64,000 bases of DNA, from assembly GCA_035610835.1 (NCBI GenBank), contig CM069447.1:16015992-16079991 (forward strand), written 5' to 3'. The notes beneath the pieces are model-generated. The model saw only the letters and a program-made list of their open reading frames with translations. It was not told the origin of the DNA and ran no database searches. Origin of the DNA: Ophiura sarsii (lineage: Eukaryota; Echinodermata; Ophiuroidea; Amphilepidida; Ophiuridae). Within the stretch, counting starts at the first letter, position 1. Every line of letters starts with the position of its first letter. Shown one piece after another: positions 1 through 11,092 of this stretch. The translations under genes were made by a program, and so were the position numbers.

Positions 1-525
1 AACTCAATTTACGTGTAATTCTTTGGTTACTATTTTTCGCCAAACCCGCGTATCTCGTAGCAAAATTGCTGTTTGGCAAAGGCGCGTAACTTAGAGATAC
101 GCTGTTTTGCCAAGAAATGACTAGATTTTGAAACACGTAATACGAGTTACGCTGTTTTACCATATTGAAATGCTAACGGTTGCAAAACAAGGCTGAGATA
201 CGCTATGCTATCTTTAAAACGGTACGTCGAGGGCTTTTGAGACTATCACAAATGAAAAGAGCGCCCTCGATTTCCCCAAAAATGCATTTAACTCAAAATG
301 TCAATATTTCGACTTACGCTGTTTTGCCAAATTACGGCCGAGTGTATCACCCCCCCCAAAAAAAAACACCCACCATGTTTGCCTTTTTTTATGCTGAAAT
401 ATCATAATCCGGAAAAAATGACAAATCGAAACAAAAAATTTAAAAAGATTTTTTTCTTCTTCATTTCTAGAGAAAAAAAATGTATGGCCTCATTTCCGGA
501 ATTCCCGGAAGTCTTGCATGCCTGT
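1..525. other. Non-coding, repeat-like sequence at the left edge
   Basis: The motif TACGCTGTTTTGCCA recurs, with small changes, near 100, 147 and 313, and related fragments occur in the first 100 bases. This suggests an older repeat. No WDR24 exon 4 is recognisable on the minus strand here. Confidence 0.5.
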
Positions 526-579
526 ATTTTATATTGTGTTGAACATAAGATTTTTTTGATTGTTTAAATCAATGCATAC

Positions 580-681
580 CTCTGGTCGGATGCCACATAA
601 CATCATTGCAGCTGTACTTGAGCGTGATGCGACCCACTCGCAAATCTATACGTTCCTGGAACAATGTATCCTCTATATGGA
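580..681 (-). pseudogene. Truncated duplicate of WDR24 exon 3
   Basis: This segment repeats exon 3 over 102 of its 114 nt, including the donor region (GAG|GTATGC), and the intron flank down to about 526. It keeps an open frame (HIEDTLFQERIDLRVGRITL and onward) with two residue changes. The first dozen bases and the acceptor are gone. Homology stops exactly where a tRNA-derived SINE begins (682), so the SINE insertion, or a break at it, probably disabled this copy. No acceptor in the right phase is visible upstream. Confidence 0.8.
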
Positions 682-965
682 TAAGTTCTCGCTCCACAAT
701 ACAAAGGTTATGGGTTCGAGTCCTGTTGTGGCCAGCGTGTTGTGTCCTTGGGCAAGGTACTTTACCGCGCTTGCCTCTCTTCACCCAGGTGTATAATGGG
801 TACCCGCATTAAATAATGTTGGGAAGGTAAAACAGATTCGTTGTGCAGGAGGAGTGGCCAACCCCTCACAGCAAAAAATTAGAAGGAGGAGCCTGGCCCA
901 AACGCTATCGAAAGAGAGATGGGCACTCCGCGCACAAGCTTATCTCGACACAACAATTTACCTTA
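682..965 (+). mobile_element. 5'-truncated tRNA-derived SINE
   Basis: A polymerase III B-box (GGTTCGAGTCC, 713-723) is followed by a SINE body (TTGGGCAAGG, CACCCAGGTGTATAATGGG). The A-box half is missing because the element starts at the edge of the WDR24 exon 3 duplicate. Confidence 0.65.
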
Positions 966-1020
966 CTTTTTTACCATTTTATTATATTGTGTTGAACATA
1001 TGAAAAAAAGCAATGCCTAC

Positions 1021-1134
1021 CTCTACTAGGATGCCACATCACATCATTGCAGCTGTACTTGAGCGTGATGCGACCCACTCGCAAATCAATACGCTCCTGG
1101 AACGACGTATCCTCTATATGGAAGATCTTGAAAA
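1021..1134 (-). CDS. WDR24: WDR24 coding exon 3
   Basis: The minus-strand acceptor TTGCTCACAG and the donor AGAG|GTAGGC flank 114 nt. It encodes FKIFHIEDTSFQERIDLRVG then RITLKYSCNDVMWHPSR. It enters in phase 1 (joining G of exon 2 to TT to give Val44) and leaves in phase 1. A partial second copy is found about 450 bases further along the gene at 580-681. Confidence 0.87.
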
Positions 1135-4100
1135 CTGTGAGCAACACACAAAAGATATGATAATAAAATGAGAACAACTTAAAATATTAGTTATTGGAAA
1201 ACGAAATTGGCCAGCAAGTAATAAGATTCTCAAATTATTCATGCGAGGGAAGTTGTGTTGAAACGCTACAATATGCAACACTTACCAACTTTTAATGGTT
1301 AATACCTTTCTAAATGACTTGCTGATGGTTTATCTTTTCAGGGATGTTGCCCTTGAAAATTTCAAAACCCATTTTAACCCGGGTTTAGGGGTTTTAGACA
1401 GGATTACGATTTTCGTAGAGAAAACAGAAACTAAATCGCCGGGGACCAACCGGGAATCCATCCGGGGATCTTCCGGACATTGGGCAGTCGCAGTATACCG
1501 CGCTCACCAGGATGTCCAAAGTGGGACCAAAATAAAGAAATGGAAATCTGAATTTATAAAACAGAAAAATGGTGGCTCTAGTCTACATGCTGCTATACAT
1601 TAGTAGCGTATACATGTATGTGGTCCCTTGCCAGGGGGGGGGAGTGTATTTTTTCCTGGTGAACACCAGTTCAACTCTAAGATTATGAAAAATAAAATAA
1701 AGACATATTTACACGAATTTGGCCATTATTAGAAATTAAGGTACATTTTTTAAAACAGGCTTCTATACTATTTCTGGACAATGGGGGGGGGACGGGGACA
1801 CTCTGCCCCTCCTGACACCCCAGGAGATACGCTACTGCTACATATGTTCAGAGGTGATTGTCCAGGCCCATTTCTCAGAAATCTGAACAAAAAATGTAAA
1901 TACAATTAAAGTCATACTTTCTATGTCTCCAAACCCCTACATCCACTCAATTATTTCTTGGTACAATACTTACCATTTTCCTGCCCTCCCCCCCCCCCCC
2001 CCCCCTCCCTTCCCCCTCTGGCCACTGTACTTACCATTTCTACCAGCAACCACTACTTGTGACGAGTCTCTGGATGTACTCAAAGCATTGATGCCACCGT
2101 CCACTTTCACATGCATGGTACAGCCCATTGTGCTGCGTACTGAAGAGAAACAATAAAAACAATATTGATTGGTTACATTTTTACAATTGTTATCAATTAT
2201 ATGTGGTCTCTGTGGTATCTCTGTGATAATTGACACTGATTCGAATCCTTTAAGCCTTAAAGGGGCATTGAGAGATGTATCGATATACTAAATGAGCAAA
2301 TAACGTAAAGATAATCATCAACATACATGTAGCCCAAATCCAAAATGTCATACAATTCCGACATTCCGCCTTCATGCCAAATAACGGCACTTCCGGGTTG
2401 AGATTTGCCACGAAAGTCCGTGAGTAAAACGATAGCATAACTTCCGAAATCAGCACCTAGTTTCGATATGATGATATCGAAACTAAGAAAATCATGACCA
2501 TTTTATATGATAAACGGCGAATGTTGGTAAACTGTTTCAGATGGTAGTTGCCTAAGTATTACTTTGATGCAAAAAAACTGATTTCCAGGATAATTGAGGG
2601 CGCACTCCCATATGTATCTCTCAATGCCCCTTTAAATGGATCACTCTTTAGCAAATTATTTTATGAATGAGAGTTGACCATTAGGCGAGGAAAACACAAC
2701 CCTGCTTTACGGACCCGACCGACCCACTTTTTGCATTTTTCAAAACAAACAAAATCTTTTTAGATACTTTTTTCTCAAATCATTTAAAATCAGCCTGCTT
2801 TTGGCCGAAAATATGTTGCACATTTTTTTTCACAAATTAAAAAAAAAAAATCCTGAATTTTGTAGATTTTTGTGACATTTTAGGTTTTTTGTTTTTTAAA
2901 TCGCCCAACCGACCGACTCTAATAGGGTGTTTTTTTCTTTGTCGCCTTACAAAGCAAGAAGCCAAGTAAAAAAAAAAAGCAGTTTCTTGTCCCCTCGTGC
3001 ATCCTTTTTCAGGAATTCTGTAATGTTCTTTTTGTTTTCTTCATTTCTTCAATAACTTCGATGTTAAAATATATTAAAAGCTGACATCTTGGTAATACTA
3101 GAATACTTCAGACCAATGAGCATTTTAAAGCAGGTTTTGTGTATTTAAACAAACGTCCAAGAACCATGAAATAAAAAGATTTTACAAAGGCCTCGTCCAC
3201 CTCAATTTATGCAATCAATCAGGCCATTAGCATGCTGGTAACAGTAATTTCGCATTGTTAATTAAAAACAAAGTGCCCTCATCCTCCATTTTTCCAAAAG
3301 TTAGGACGAGAAACTAGTTTTAAATGATATTTGGCCTAAATTGAAGTATTTCATCTTCACGAACTAGGTTCAACACAGTGGTGGACCTGTTTGATTACTT
3401 TTTGGTTTTTTGGTTCCGCCACCTAACAAAAACATCTTTTGGCAAAAACAGGGGCTCATATCTGAGAAAAACATCAGAGAGCTCAGTACTGTACAAAAAT
3501 GTAATAGAAACTGATTCCAATTACAGGAATTTGTCATGTATTTTCCATAGCCATAATATGGTGCCCCACTATATAATGTGTTCACTCTTTAATTATACAG
3601 GGCTAGTAAAAAATAATGCAATAGTGGAAAGTAGCCATCTTGTTTTCAATACCAAGTTGAAGTTTGAAACTTTTTAAGCGTTGCAAGAATGATGTGTGCT
3701 GCCGCGGCAAAAGGGTGCAGTTGTCGGTAAAATGCATGAGATATTCATTGATGGAATTAGGCATGGAAAAACAAAGAAAATAAAGACAATTTTACCGTAA
3801 CATGTCTTTATAAAATCAGAATACTGATATCCAATCTTAGCCAAGAAGGTGTCATTTTGAAGCATTAAAAAGCTTCTTTTGTTGGTATTAAGATCTCAAC
3901 TTTGTCTTGGAGAGACAACTGCATCCTTTTGCTGCGGCTGTACACATATTAGTTTAACTTTGTGGGAAAAAATGAAATCAATAGCATTTTTTGTTCATCT
4001 TTGGTGACAAAGTCGGTGTTGTCTAAATTAACTTTGTGCAGTGAGTCAAACACATCATTTACCTATCTATTAAGCCTACATGTACAGTATGTATATGGCT

Positions 4101-6173
4101 CAATACTGTAAAACATTTTAATTTCATGGCAACTTAATTTAGCGAATTAGCATCTAGTCAACTTTTTGCGGCAATCTAATTTCACTAATTTGTATCATCT
4201 TTCTATATTACCATTATAAATAATATAATTGGCGGCATTTTAATTTGGCTAATTTGATCTCCTACATGTACCTAGCAAAAATAAATTGCTAGCGAATTTA
4301 AGTTGTTTTACAGTATCCTCGACATCGTCCGCAACACAATGTCTCTTTGACTTTATGAACATTGAAAGATCGTTTTCTTAGTTTGAATGAGCTCTTGAAT
4401 TTGACACCAACTTGAATCTGTAAGGATACAGTTGAGTTTGTACATAATGTACAACGTCCCTACTCCCTGAGACTACATGTATAGTCGGCTTTATAATTGA
4501 ACGAACACATTTAAACAGCGGATTGCGTGAATCGTGCACAACCATAAGCGTGATAATTTTGGGCATGATCATCTTTAAGCTGTGTGCGTGTTGTTCGTTC
4601 AATTTCTATAGCATACCGTAGTCTCGGTACCTTTATACACCTAGCACATAAAGTCCCTGACCAGGTGCTTTGAGGTTGGCTAATTCAAAATATATAATCG
4701 GTACCACAAATCTGAGATATGTACTATAAATGAGCAAATTTCTTTTCCGCAGTTTGATACCTCATACAGCAAAGTTGCACTAGGTATAGGAAATCATTGA
4801 TTTGTGTGACAGTTATGACAGTAATCACACACAATTCAATGAATACCTAGTGCAACTTTGCTGTTGTTATGCGCGGTCATTAAAATCACCATAACTTTAA
4901 AAGTATCCATTCGATTTTGTTGAATGAGGTATCAAACTGCGAAGAAGAAATTTGCTCATTTAATATATCTCAGATTTTCGGTACCGATTACAGGCCTGTT
5001 TTGAATTAGCCAACCTCAAAGCACCTGGTCAGGGACTTTATGTGCTAGGTGTATATTATTATCACAAGGACCAAAATTTGAAAATATTATATCAAAACTC
5101 AGTCAAGCCCCCTCCTCCCAAGTAGGTCTTATTAATTTACTATTTAAAAGAATTATTATTTTGGGATCCTGTTACTAGTGTTGCGGTTTCATTCGTGTGT
5201 TCTGAGCCTCTTTACTTAGTCTTGGCATAAAAATTCAAAGCCAGGCTCATCAATTTCATCTTTTTTAATATATGATATGGATGGTACATTTATTTTATTT
5301 CAAATTTGATTATTTTTTATTTATTTTTTATTTATTTTTATTTCAGTTCTTTTAATTTTAGTTTGCCAAGTCACAACACCTTTCCTAAAAAAGGCTAAAG
5401 ACCTAGGCTAGTGGAGGTAGCCGAGCGGTCTAGCGCGCTAATTGTCGGTCGGGAATATTCTTTCGATCACAGGGTCGTGGGTTCAAGTCGCCTTGAAACC
5501 AGGATTCTTCGTTCATCCCAAAAAGTTCCTATCTAGGTCGGAAATTCTACAATCAAGTCTTAATTCAGTTACGATAGATTATCGGATCTTCTTTCCGTGG
5601 TTAGCTGATGATCGATTTAATTGTAGAATTTCTCCTCTAACCTATTCGCTGTGTATAACGTACAGGTCTAGGCCTATACAGTGAATGTCAGTTGCGCCGT
5701 GGTTCGAAGTAGTCATGTTAAGCCGTTGGTTCCGTGTATGCAGACGCTCACCCTGAACACGTTAAATAGTTGCAGACCTCATCGTAAAGAGTAGGGGATC
5801 ATCCCGGGTCTGTTAACCTGTACACAAAAATCTCATCTCTCTATAAGTGTCAGAGAGTTACAGTGCGTTTATCTTCAACCATTTGACATGTTTGAAGGCA
5901 GCACTTTACGGGAAGAAGAAGAAACGCGCCTGCAACGTTTATATCCCAGTTGTGGAGTTTGTTGCACCAAGGAGTTATTAACTATGATAACTCCTTGGTT
6001 GCACTCAGTAGACCGACAGATAGTATTCTATTTACTTATAGACATGATACTGACGATACAGATTTTTGTATGTGTGTTTGTCGCTTGCATTTTGATTTTG
6101 TTGAGTGACTTGTCTGTCACTTGACCTCTTTTTTTCACTCAAACTTACCCCCATCGCTACCACCACGAGACAT
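1021..6173 (-). CDS. WDR24: WDR24 orthologue, 5' part only (first three coding exons, runs off the left edge)
   Basis: Three minus-strand exons join with matching phases: 6173-6149, 2139-2035 and 1134-1021. They give 81 residues plus one base. The protein begins MSRGGSDGVRSTMGCTMHVK and continues through SRDSSQVVVAGRNVFKIF, LRVGR and YSCNDVMWHP. This is co-linear with the start of WDR24, where the TMH, CRDAAQVVVAGR, FKI, LRVGR and LSCADVVWH landmarks occur in the same order. WDR24 is a WD40/RING subunit of GATOR2, which relieves GATOR1 inhibition of mTORC1 on lysosomes. Here only the N-terminal edge of the beta-propeller is present. The next exon must lie beyond base 1; I see no continuation in 1-579 apart from a duplicated exon 3. 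Confidence 0.85.
1135..2034 (-). other. WDR24 intron 2
   Basis: Lies between the exon 2 donor and the exon 3 acceptor. It contains G-runs (1636-1643, 1783-1790), a C-run (about 1987-2006) next to the exon 2 donor, and otherwise unremarkable AT-rich sequence. Confidence 0.7.
2035..2139 (-). CDS. WDR24: WDR24 coding exon 2
   Basis: The minus-strand acceptor TTTCTCTTCAG precedes 2139 and the donor ATG|GTAAGT follows 2035. It encodes RSTMGCTMHVKVDGGINALS then TSRDSSQVVVAGRN. The internal ATG at 2128 could be an alternative start if exon 1 is not used. A run of about 18 C on the plus strand (a poly-G in the transcript) lies about 20 bases downstream of the donor. Confidence 0.85.
2257..2635. mobile_element. 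MITE with TTAAAGGGGCATTGAGAGAT termini
   Basis: About 24-bp terminal inverted repeats at 2257-2280 and 2612-2635 differ by one base. TTAA at both extremes fits a TTAA-target element. There is no transposase ORF. A related right end lies near 43721-43756. Confidence 0.75.
2683..2948. mobile_element. MITE with AGGCGA...CCCGACCGACC termini
   Basis: Imperfect inverted ends (AGGCGAGGAAAACAC on the left; AAGGCGACAAAG on the reverse complement of the right) each have an inner CCGACCGAC block. The same inner block recurs at 16323, 25621 and 31094. Confidence 0.5.
3595..4045. mobile_element. Diverged partial copy of the AGTCAAAAAGACTGCAATAG element
   Basis: CAGGGCTAGTAAAAAATAAT then GCAATAGTGGAAAGTAGCC matches the left terminus of the element at 13438-14754. 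Downstream words (GCGTTGCAAGAATGATGT, ATGAAATCAATAGCATTTTT) match its interior. Confidence 0.55.
4104..4315. mobile_element. MITE, TACTGTAAAA family
   Basis: Terminal inverted repeat TACTGTAAAACA / TGTTTTACAGTA. The interior is a low-GC run of GCGAATT-type words. TA at both ends suggests TA target duplication. Confidence 0.75.
4480..4615. mobile_element. Short hairpin MITE, GAACGAACAC family
   Basis: Inverted ends (ATAATTGAACGAACAC / GTTGTTCGTTCAATT) surround the words GCGTGATAATTTTGGGC and TCATCTTT. A better preserved relative is at 24244-24395. Confidence 0.6.
4636..5053. mobile_element. Foldback element, TACACCTAGCACATAAAG termini (copy 1)
   Basis: The two ends are inverted copies over roughly 190 bp, from TACACCTAGCACATAAAG inward to CTAGTGCAACTTTGCTG. 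TA at each boundary fits a Tc1/mariner-type target. A second, longer copy lies at 38139-38774 in CDK12/13 intron 2. Confidence 0.85.
5411..5500 (+). repeat. tRNA-Leu-like pseudogene or SINE head
   Basis: GGTAGCCGAGCGGTCTAGCG resembles the D-arm/A-box of a class II tRNA, and GGGTTCAAGTCG resembles the T-arm/B-box. The acceptor-stem halves do not pair well, so a functional tRNA is unlikely. Confidence 0.5.
6149..6173 (-). CDS. WDR24: WDR24 coding exon 1 (start codon)
   Basis: On the minus strand the 25-nt coding segment reads MSRGGSDG plus one base, followed by a consensus GTAAGT donor (6148-6143). Spliced to 2139 it restores a Val codon and an N-terminus (MSRGGSDGVRSTMGCTMH) that resembles vertebrate WDR24, which also has an MSR start and a Gly-rich stretch before TMH. 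The exon was found by its phase and donor and is too short for ordinary ORF calling. Confidence 0.75.
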
Positions 6174-6730
6174 TTTGCTATTGGCGCGTGCATGTGATCA
6201 TACGAGTAATAAGGAAATAAGCTGACGGACCGCTTAAATGTGACAATCTTAATTTAATTTCAATTCTAGATTAGATTTCTGCATCAGCTCCATCCCAATC
6301 CCACACCATTTCATTTCTCAAATTCTCAGCCACAATCAAAACAATGTGATTGTAATTTACAACCTCGTGTGTAGAAACTCTACCATGAATGACCCCTCAT
6401 GTCTTTCGTGTATACTTTGACAGAATTACGAACTTGGGATAGGACAACGATCCTGCCAACGTATCAGACGAATGACCTTTGACCTTTAATTAGGCGTAAA
6501 TGTCGGAAACAGTGAAAAAGACAAGCAAAAAATTATGAACAAAATCCATTAGCATCTGCGAAAATAGACATGCAATAGAAATAAAAGAAGACTATTTCCT
6601 TCAATTAAATCTTTCTTAACACCTTTGATTGAGTACTAGCACTATAAATGTGGTAATTTTGGCTTAAATTGACATAAACTTTACGATTTGATACCGGCTA
6701 CGGATCTCTGGAATGAAAAAGATGGCGACG
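6174..6730. promoter_or_regulatory. Probable divergent promoter between WDR24 and a plus-strand transcript
   Basis: The stretch separates the WDR24 start codon (minus, 6173) from an AAGATGGCGAC motif at 6719-6729. The motif fits the YY1 site that commonly sits just downstream of transcription starts. No TATA box is obvious. This is inference from layout and one motif. Confidence 0.45.
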
Positions 6731-7117
6731 TTATTACCGAAGCCAGTGATTGAGCCGGATTTTTGCTGTAAATGAGCTATCTAGAGGTGCTACGTTCGTC
6801 AGGATTTTATGTGGACTGTAATATTTTGATGCTGGAAACCTAATGGATTAAGATTACGGATGGATTGCCAAGGAAATCGGATTTATTAGCTGGCGTATTG
6901 GCCGTACTGATCTGCTACACGTACATCTTTTGTACATGTACGAGGTCACGGGTCAATGTCTGGTGTAACACGCTGAAAACGAAGGAAAACTAAGGATTTT
7001 GTGGATTTGCAGTATTTTTGTGTGGATATCATTCTCGCGATTTGGATATGGCACAGGATACGCGAGCTAAAAGACTGGAAACAAATTTAAATAGGCTCAG
7101 CAGCTTAATATGCCATG
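6700..7117 (+). other. Candidate plus-strand first exon (5' UTR with short ORF)
   Basis: After the YY1-like motif comes a GC-richer stretch with short ORFs. An ATG at 7048 in good context (G at -3, G at +4) opens MAQDTRAKRLETNLNRLSSL then ICH and one base, ending at a consensus donor (CATG|GTAAGT, exon end 7117). Either it is the first exon of an unidentified gene or the 5' UTR exon of the CDK12/13 gene. Splicing to 32460 would end this short ORF after three more codons (TGA), making it an upstream ORF. I do not recognise the peptide. Confidence 0.4.
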
Positions 7118-7809
7118 GTAAGTCGGCGGCCCAATAAATTTAAAACAAGAACAATGTTTTGGGTTTTTTTTACTTTCAAAATTCAATTTTTATTTTTGTG
7201 TTGTGATCCTGCCTACCTCTTGAGTCTTGAGTCTGTATCTCCAAAAGAAGCAACTGCTTGTCCATGGAGGTTCGTGCTGTGCGGGGTGAAGAACTGGTGC
7301 TCGCCAGATTCGTAGATATTTACAAATGGTGCAAGTAAAAAACATACCTCACAGGCTCTCAGTAAAGGTGGTCTCTCCTCACCTTTCCTGCTAACTTCTT
7401 GGACCAGGACAGGTTTCACTTCAGTCCGTTGAGGTGGCCAAATTTGCCAGTAGTCAGTGCTGAAATTATCATTTTTTTCTTGAGGTGCAAAATAAAAATT
7501 GAACCTTACTTTTTGAGGTCAAAGTCAAACTCAAACTCAAGACAAAGGTGCAAATACTGTACAATACAATTCAATATTCATTGAATCATTCAATTCAATT
7601 TTAGCCAGGTTAATTACGAATACGATATAGCAATTTGATAGAGCTGCAAAAACTTTATCACAATTTTAAAACTAGTTTAAAACTTCTATTTTTTCTATCG
7701 CAATTTTGCACCAGTCTTTGTGTTTGTCTGATTTGAAAGCTGATGACGTCGCAGTTGATAATTTTTATAATTTTAAGGTGCAAATTGCGATGCTACACAG
7801 GAAATTTCT

Positions 7810-8155
7810 GGTGAGGGGTTGGAAGGGGAGAGGGTTTGTGGTAGTGGGCAGAGGGTGTGTGGTGGAGTTGGGGATCTGGGGGTGGGAGGTTTATGGTGGT
7901 GACTGGGGAGGGGAGTGGTTTGTAGTGGGGATGGTAGGGGTTTGTTGTACATTTGTAGGTACATGTACATGTACATGTAGGTAAGGGGTCTGGTGGATTG
8001 GTGAGGGTGTTTGAAAGGTCAGGAATTGGGATGGGGAGGGGATTCGGGGAAGGGAGAGGGCTTGTACTTTATGGAGGTAGGGAGGGAGTTGTGGGTGTTG
8101 GCTTGTGGATTGTGGTGGGTGTTCCCGGTTTGTGGGAGGGTACTTGGTAAGGGTG
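7810..8155 (+). repeat. G/T-rich low-complexity tract
   Basis: Long runs of GGTGGGGA-type words continue at 11833-12080 on the far side of the hAT-like element. That element therefore inserted into a pre-existing G-rich tract. Confidence 0.8.
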
Positions 8156-8179
8156 GGTAAGTGGGGTGTGAATAATTTG

Positions 8180-8310
8180 CGGGCTGCGGGCTGCGGGGTA
8201 AGTGCGGGGTAAGTGTGGGGTAGTGCGGGGTAAGTGCGGGGTAGTGCGGGGTAAGTGCGGGGTAGTGCGGGGTAATGCGGGTAGTGGCTGGGAAGTGCGG
8301 GGTAGTGTTA
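8180..8310 (+). repeat. Subterminal GTGCGGGGTA array, left end of hAT-like copy 1
   Basis: Tandem units of about 9-10 bp (GTGCGGGGTA and GTGCGGGGTAA) lie between the terminus and unique interior. The number of units differs from copy 2 (19316-19435). Confidence 0.9.
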
Positions 8311-8948
8311 AATATGACTTTAAAAGTATGTTTAAAGCGGAAAATGCAAAAATTAGCAGTGGTCAGTGGTCAAGTACATGTAAAGGGTTCAACAAAAGGT
8401 ATTATAGTATACCACTTTGTTTATGTCATTTTGAGTAACTTTCAATTTGTTTTTGTCCAAACAGGCTAGATAGGCATTTAGATGAATCTTTTAGGCATAA
8501 TTTGATACCAAATTTTCCCCCTCACAACAAAGATAAACCATAATTAGCACCATTTAAAGGAAAATATCCCATTTTCAAAAGTCGCATTTCCAATACACAG
8601 CACGAGAAGAATAGGCCAATTGTTAACACACACATATGCCGTATTTATCCCGTACTGATCACCGCGCATATTCCTCAATGCGCGGGCTAATTCAAATGTA
8701 AACTGATGCATGGGTGAAGGATTTGAATGTAAAGGAATGTTATGGATGGGGAGAACATGGACAGATCACACCCGCTGGTCGCTTCGATCACAGGGATACA
8801 ACATTTGGCCAAATAAATTTCACTTTCGGTAATTGGGGTATTGAACCAAAAAAAACTGAGTAAAATAAAACACCTCACCTAATGACTAAAAAAAATTGCC
8901 TGGCAAACGGAGAGGAGAAAAAAAATTGCCCTGATCCAAAGTCCCTGA

Positions 8949-8950
8949 CC

Positions 8951-8983
<33 letters not shown>
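8949..8983 (+). repeat. Poly-C run inside the hAT-like element
   Basis: An uninterrupted C tract of over 30 bases; the same site in copy 2 (about 20075-20099) is shorter. Runs of this kind are prone to replication slippage and assembly error. Confidence 0.9.
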
Positions 8984-10636
8984 TTTGCATCCTTACTGTG
9001 TCACTGTCCAATTTGTCTCAATTAGTAGGTTATTTGAGGACAATTGTTAATTGCTTAATGTCTGGGGAGTTGGCTGTGGCCACTATACTAGCTACCTTCT
9101 GAGGTGAAATACCAGAGTAGTGTAATACCATTTACACTATTTTTAACATACTATAAAATTGGACATTTTTGCGGGTGTAAATAATTTGGGCTTTGCACAT
9201 TTTGAACAAGTTGTTTGTTTTTTTTGCGATTTTGAGCGTTCTCACATAGACATACAAAAGGACTATATTCACACAGTGTTTTTTTTGCGCTTGCTGATCT
9301 TGTGCAAAAAGCGCGAAAATAAATGTAGTGCGAAAATGTCTACAGTTTATAGCCTGTTTTATCATTATGGTTATATACTCTGGGGCCATGTTATGTAACA
9401 AGTTCTTCTCTCTCTCCCTCTGTCCACTATCTGTGCTCTGTCTCTCCACTATCTGTGGTCTCTCCCAAAAACCAGTGACAAGCCTGTATAAATCATTTTG
9501 GGGAAATGCCTCTATAGTTTTCATTTATCACCCAGTCCCATGGTGGTATGACAATTAAAACCATTCATATTTCAGGAAATCATTATAAACTAATGTCACC
9601 CATGCAACACCTGTGTCCTTGGGTATTTCATAGACAGGCCCAACAAGAGAATAGTTCTTATCTTAGCCATGTTCAGACTGGCACACAACTCTAAAAGTTC
9701 CGCTGAACTGTGTCCACACAGTTGAAACTCCAACCAATTTCTCCACTCAAATGATGTCATCAGAAATAAAGTAGGAGCCTTAAATGACCTTATTGTGCTA
9801 AAGTAATAATTTCAATTATTAGTTTTTATTTTTACAAGGAGGGTTGTGGCTTAGTAGGTGGGACTAGGCCCAAGCCCGATACCCATTTCTAAGGGTGATT
9901 TTGAAAAAGAATGGAACCCATTTTTAAGGATTTTGCTTCATTTATTATATTTTGTTAATTGACTAACAATTTTCGCAAAATTATCAGGAAAATAAACCAC
10001 ATTATTAGTGATTTCCAGCACAAAACCATACCCCATGTTTAGGGATTTGTTTGCCAAAAAGCGAACCATTAAGAGCGGCGTCACATCACCGTATACCTAA
10101 TATAGGCGAGTACCCCCACCGAGGCCAATGTCAGGAGATTTGTGTTTGCTCTTCCAGAATTGTGATCCTGGTTAAGGTAAATGAAAGTCAATATTAAGTT
10201 TCCCATTAGGCGTTACCCGCCCGTATTATGATTTTTAGCCCGCCTTTGAGATTCAAAATCCTTTTTTTTAAATTATTTTGTTTATTGACTACCAGACTAC
10301 TTTAAGCTCTGGAGAACACATTTTACGTTGCAAAACATGCTAAAGGGGCATATCAGGCCTAGAGAGATTTCTCAAAAATTGAAATTCAATATTTTTACAT
10401 TGTCTAAATAGATGATAAGGTAAGTAAAAAAAACTGCAAAGAGGGAATGAAATTATTTTGTTTTCAAAACCAAGTTGAGAAGCATGGAATTGTTTAAACT
10501 TTGTAAGATGACAATTGTTAGTAACTTTTTGCGAAAAAATCAGGTCAATCGCATTTTCCATTTGTCTTTGGAGAGTCTTTTTATTTGGCATCAACATTTC
10601 ATTTTTGTACAAGAGCCATCTATAATCTTTTTTCAA

Positions 10637-11092
10637 CCTAAAATCCACTCAGTCTAACTCTGAAGTGCCCCCCCCCCCCCCCCCCCCCCTCTTTGAGACT
10701 CGGTGGGTGGCACACCCCTACCCAAAAGTTAAGTGCTCCCTCCCCCTGGGCCGTTTAAAATGTCCCCTTTTTCTTATCCTGCCCTTCACCCAGGCTTCAA
10801 AGTGCTGATGCTGGTGCCCTGTGTCACTAGAAACATCCACACCGAACATAGCTTGGGTTCTGGGATCTTACAGCATTTTGAACTCTCACCGCACTTGCCG
10901 GTTGTAATTTAAGCTAAATGGGATGGATCAGACTGGGTATTACTATATAGACCAATTGGATATTAGACCAAATGGGGTTAAACCATAGATAATTAGACAT
11001 TTTGGATATTAGACCAATTGGGTATAGACCTATTGGGTATTAGACCACTCAGTCTAACTCTGAAGTGCCCCCCCCCCCCCCCCCCCCCCCAA
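10637..11092 (+). repeat. Internal direct repeat with poly-C tails in the hAT-like element
   Basis: CCACTCAGTCTAACTCTGAAG followed by a C-run occurs at about 10640-10690 and again at 11045-11090 within the same element, as it does in copy 2. Confidence 0.85.

Larger units (their letters stand above)
2140..6148 (-). other. WDR24 intron 1, filled with small transposons
   Basis: Bounded by the exon 1 donor and exon 2 acceptor. It holds the MITEs, the foldback element and the tRNA-like SINE listed separately. The remainder (3000-3590, 5060-5400, 5500-6140) shows no coding signal. Confidence 0.7.

Noticed and set aside
5411..5500. Functional tRNA-Leu gene
   Set aside because: A- and B-box-like blocks are present but the acceptor stem does not pair, so a tRNA-derived repeat is more likely.
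7773..7976. Proline-rich minus-strand ORF
   Set aside because: Direct translation of a G/T-rich low-complexity tract.
8180..8310. Telomeric repeat
   Set aside because: The unit GTGCGGGGTA is not the animal TTAGGG repeat and is bounded by a transposon terminus with target duplication.
9132..9524. 130-codon minus-strand ORF, repeated at 20248-20640
   Set aside because: Its conservation only reflects two near-identical transposon copies. The sequence crosses a decayed MITE and resembles no protein.
10340..10648. 102-codon minus-strand ORF, repeated at 21456-21764
   Set aside because: Same reason: duplicated with the hAT-like element, no family resemblance, and low-complexity composition.
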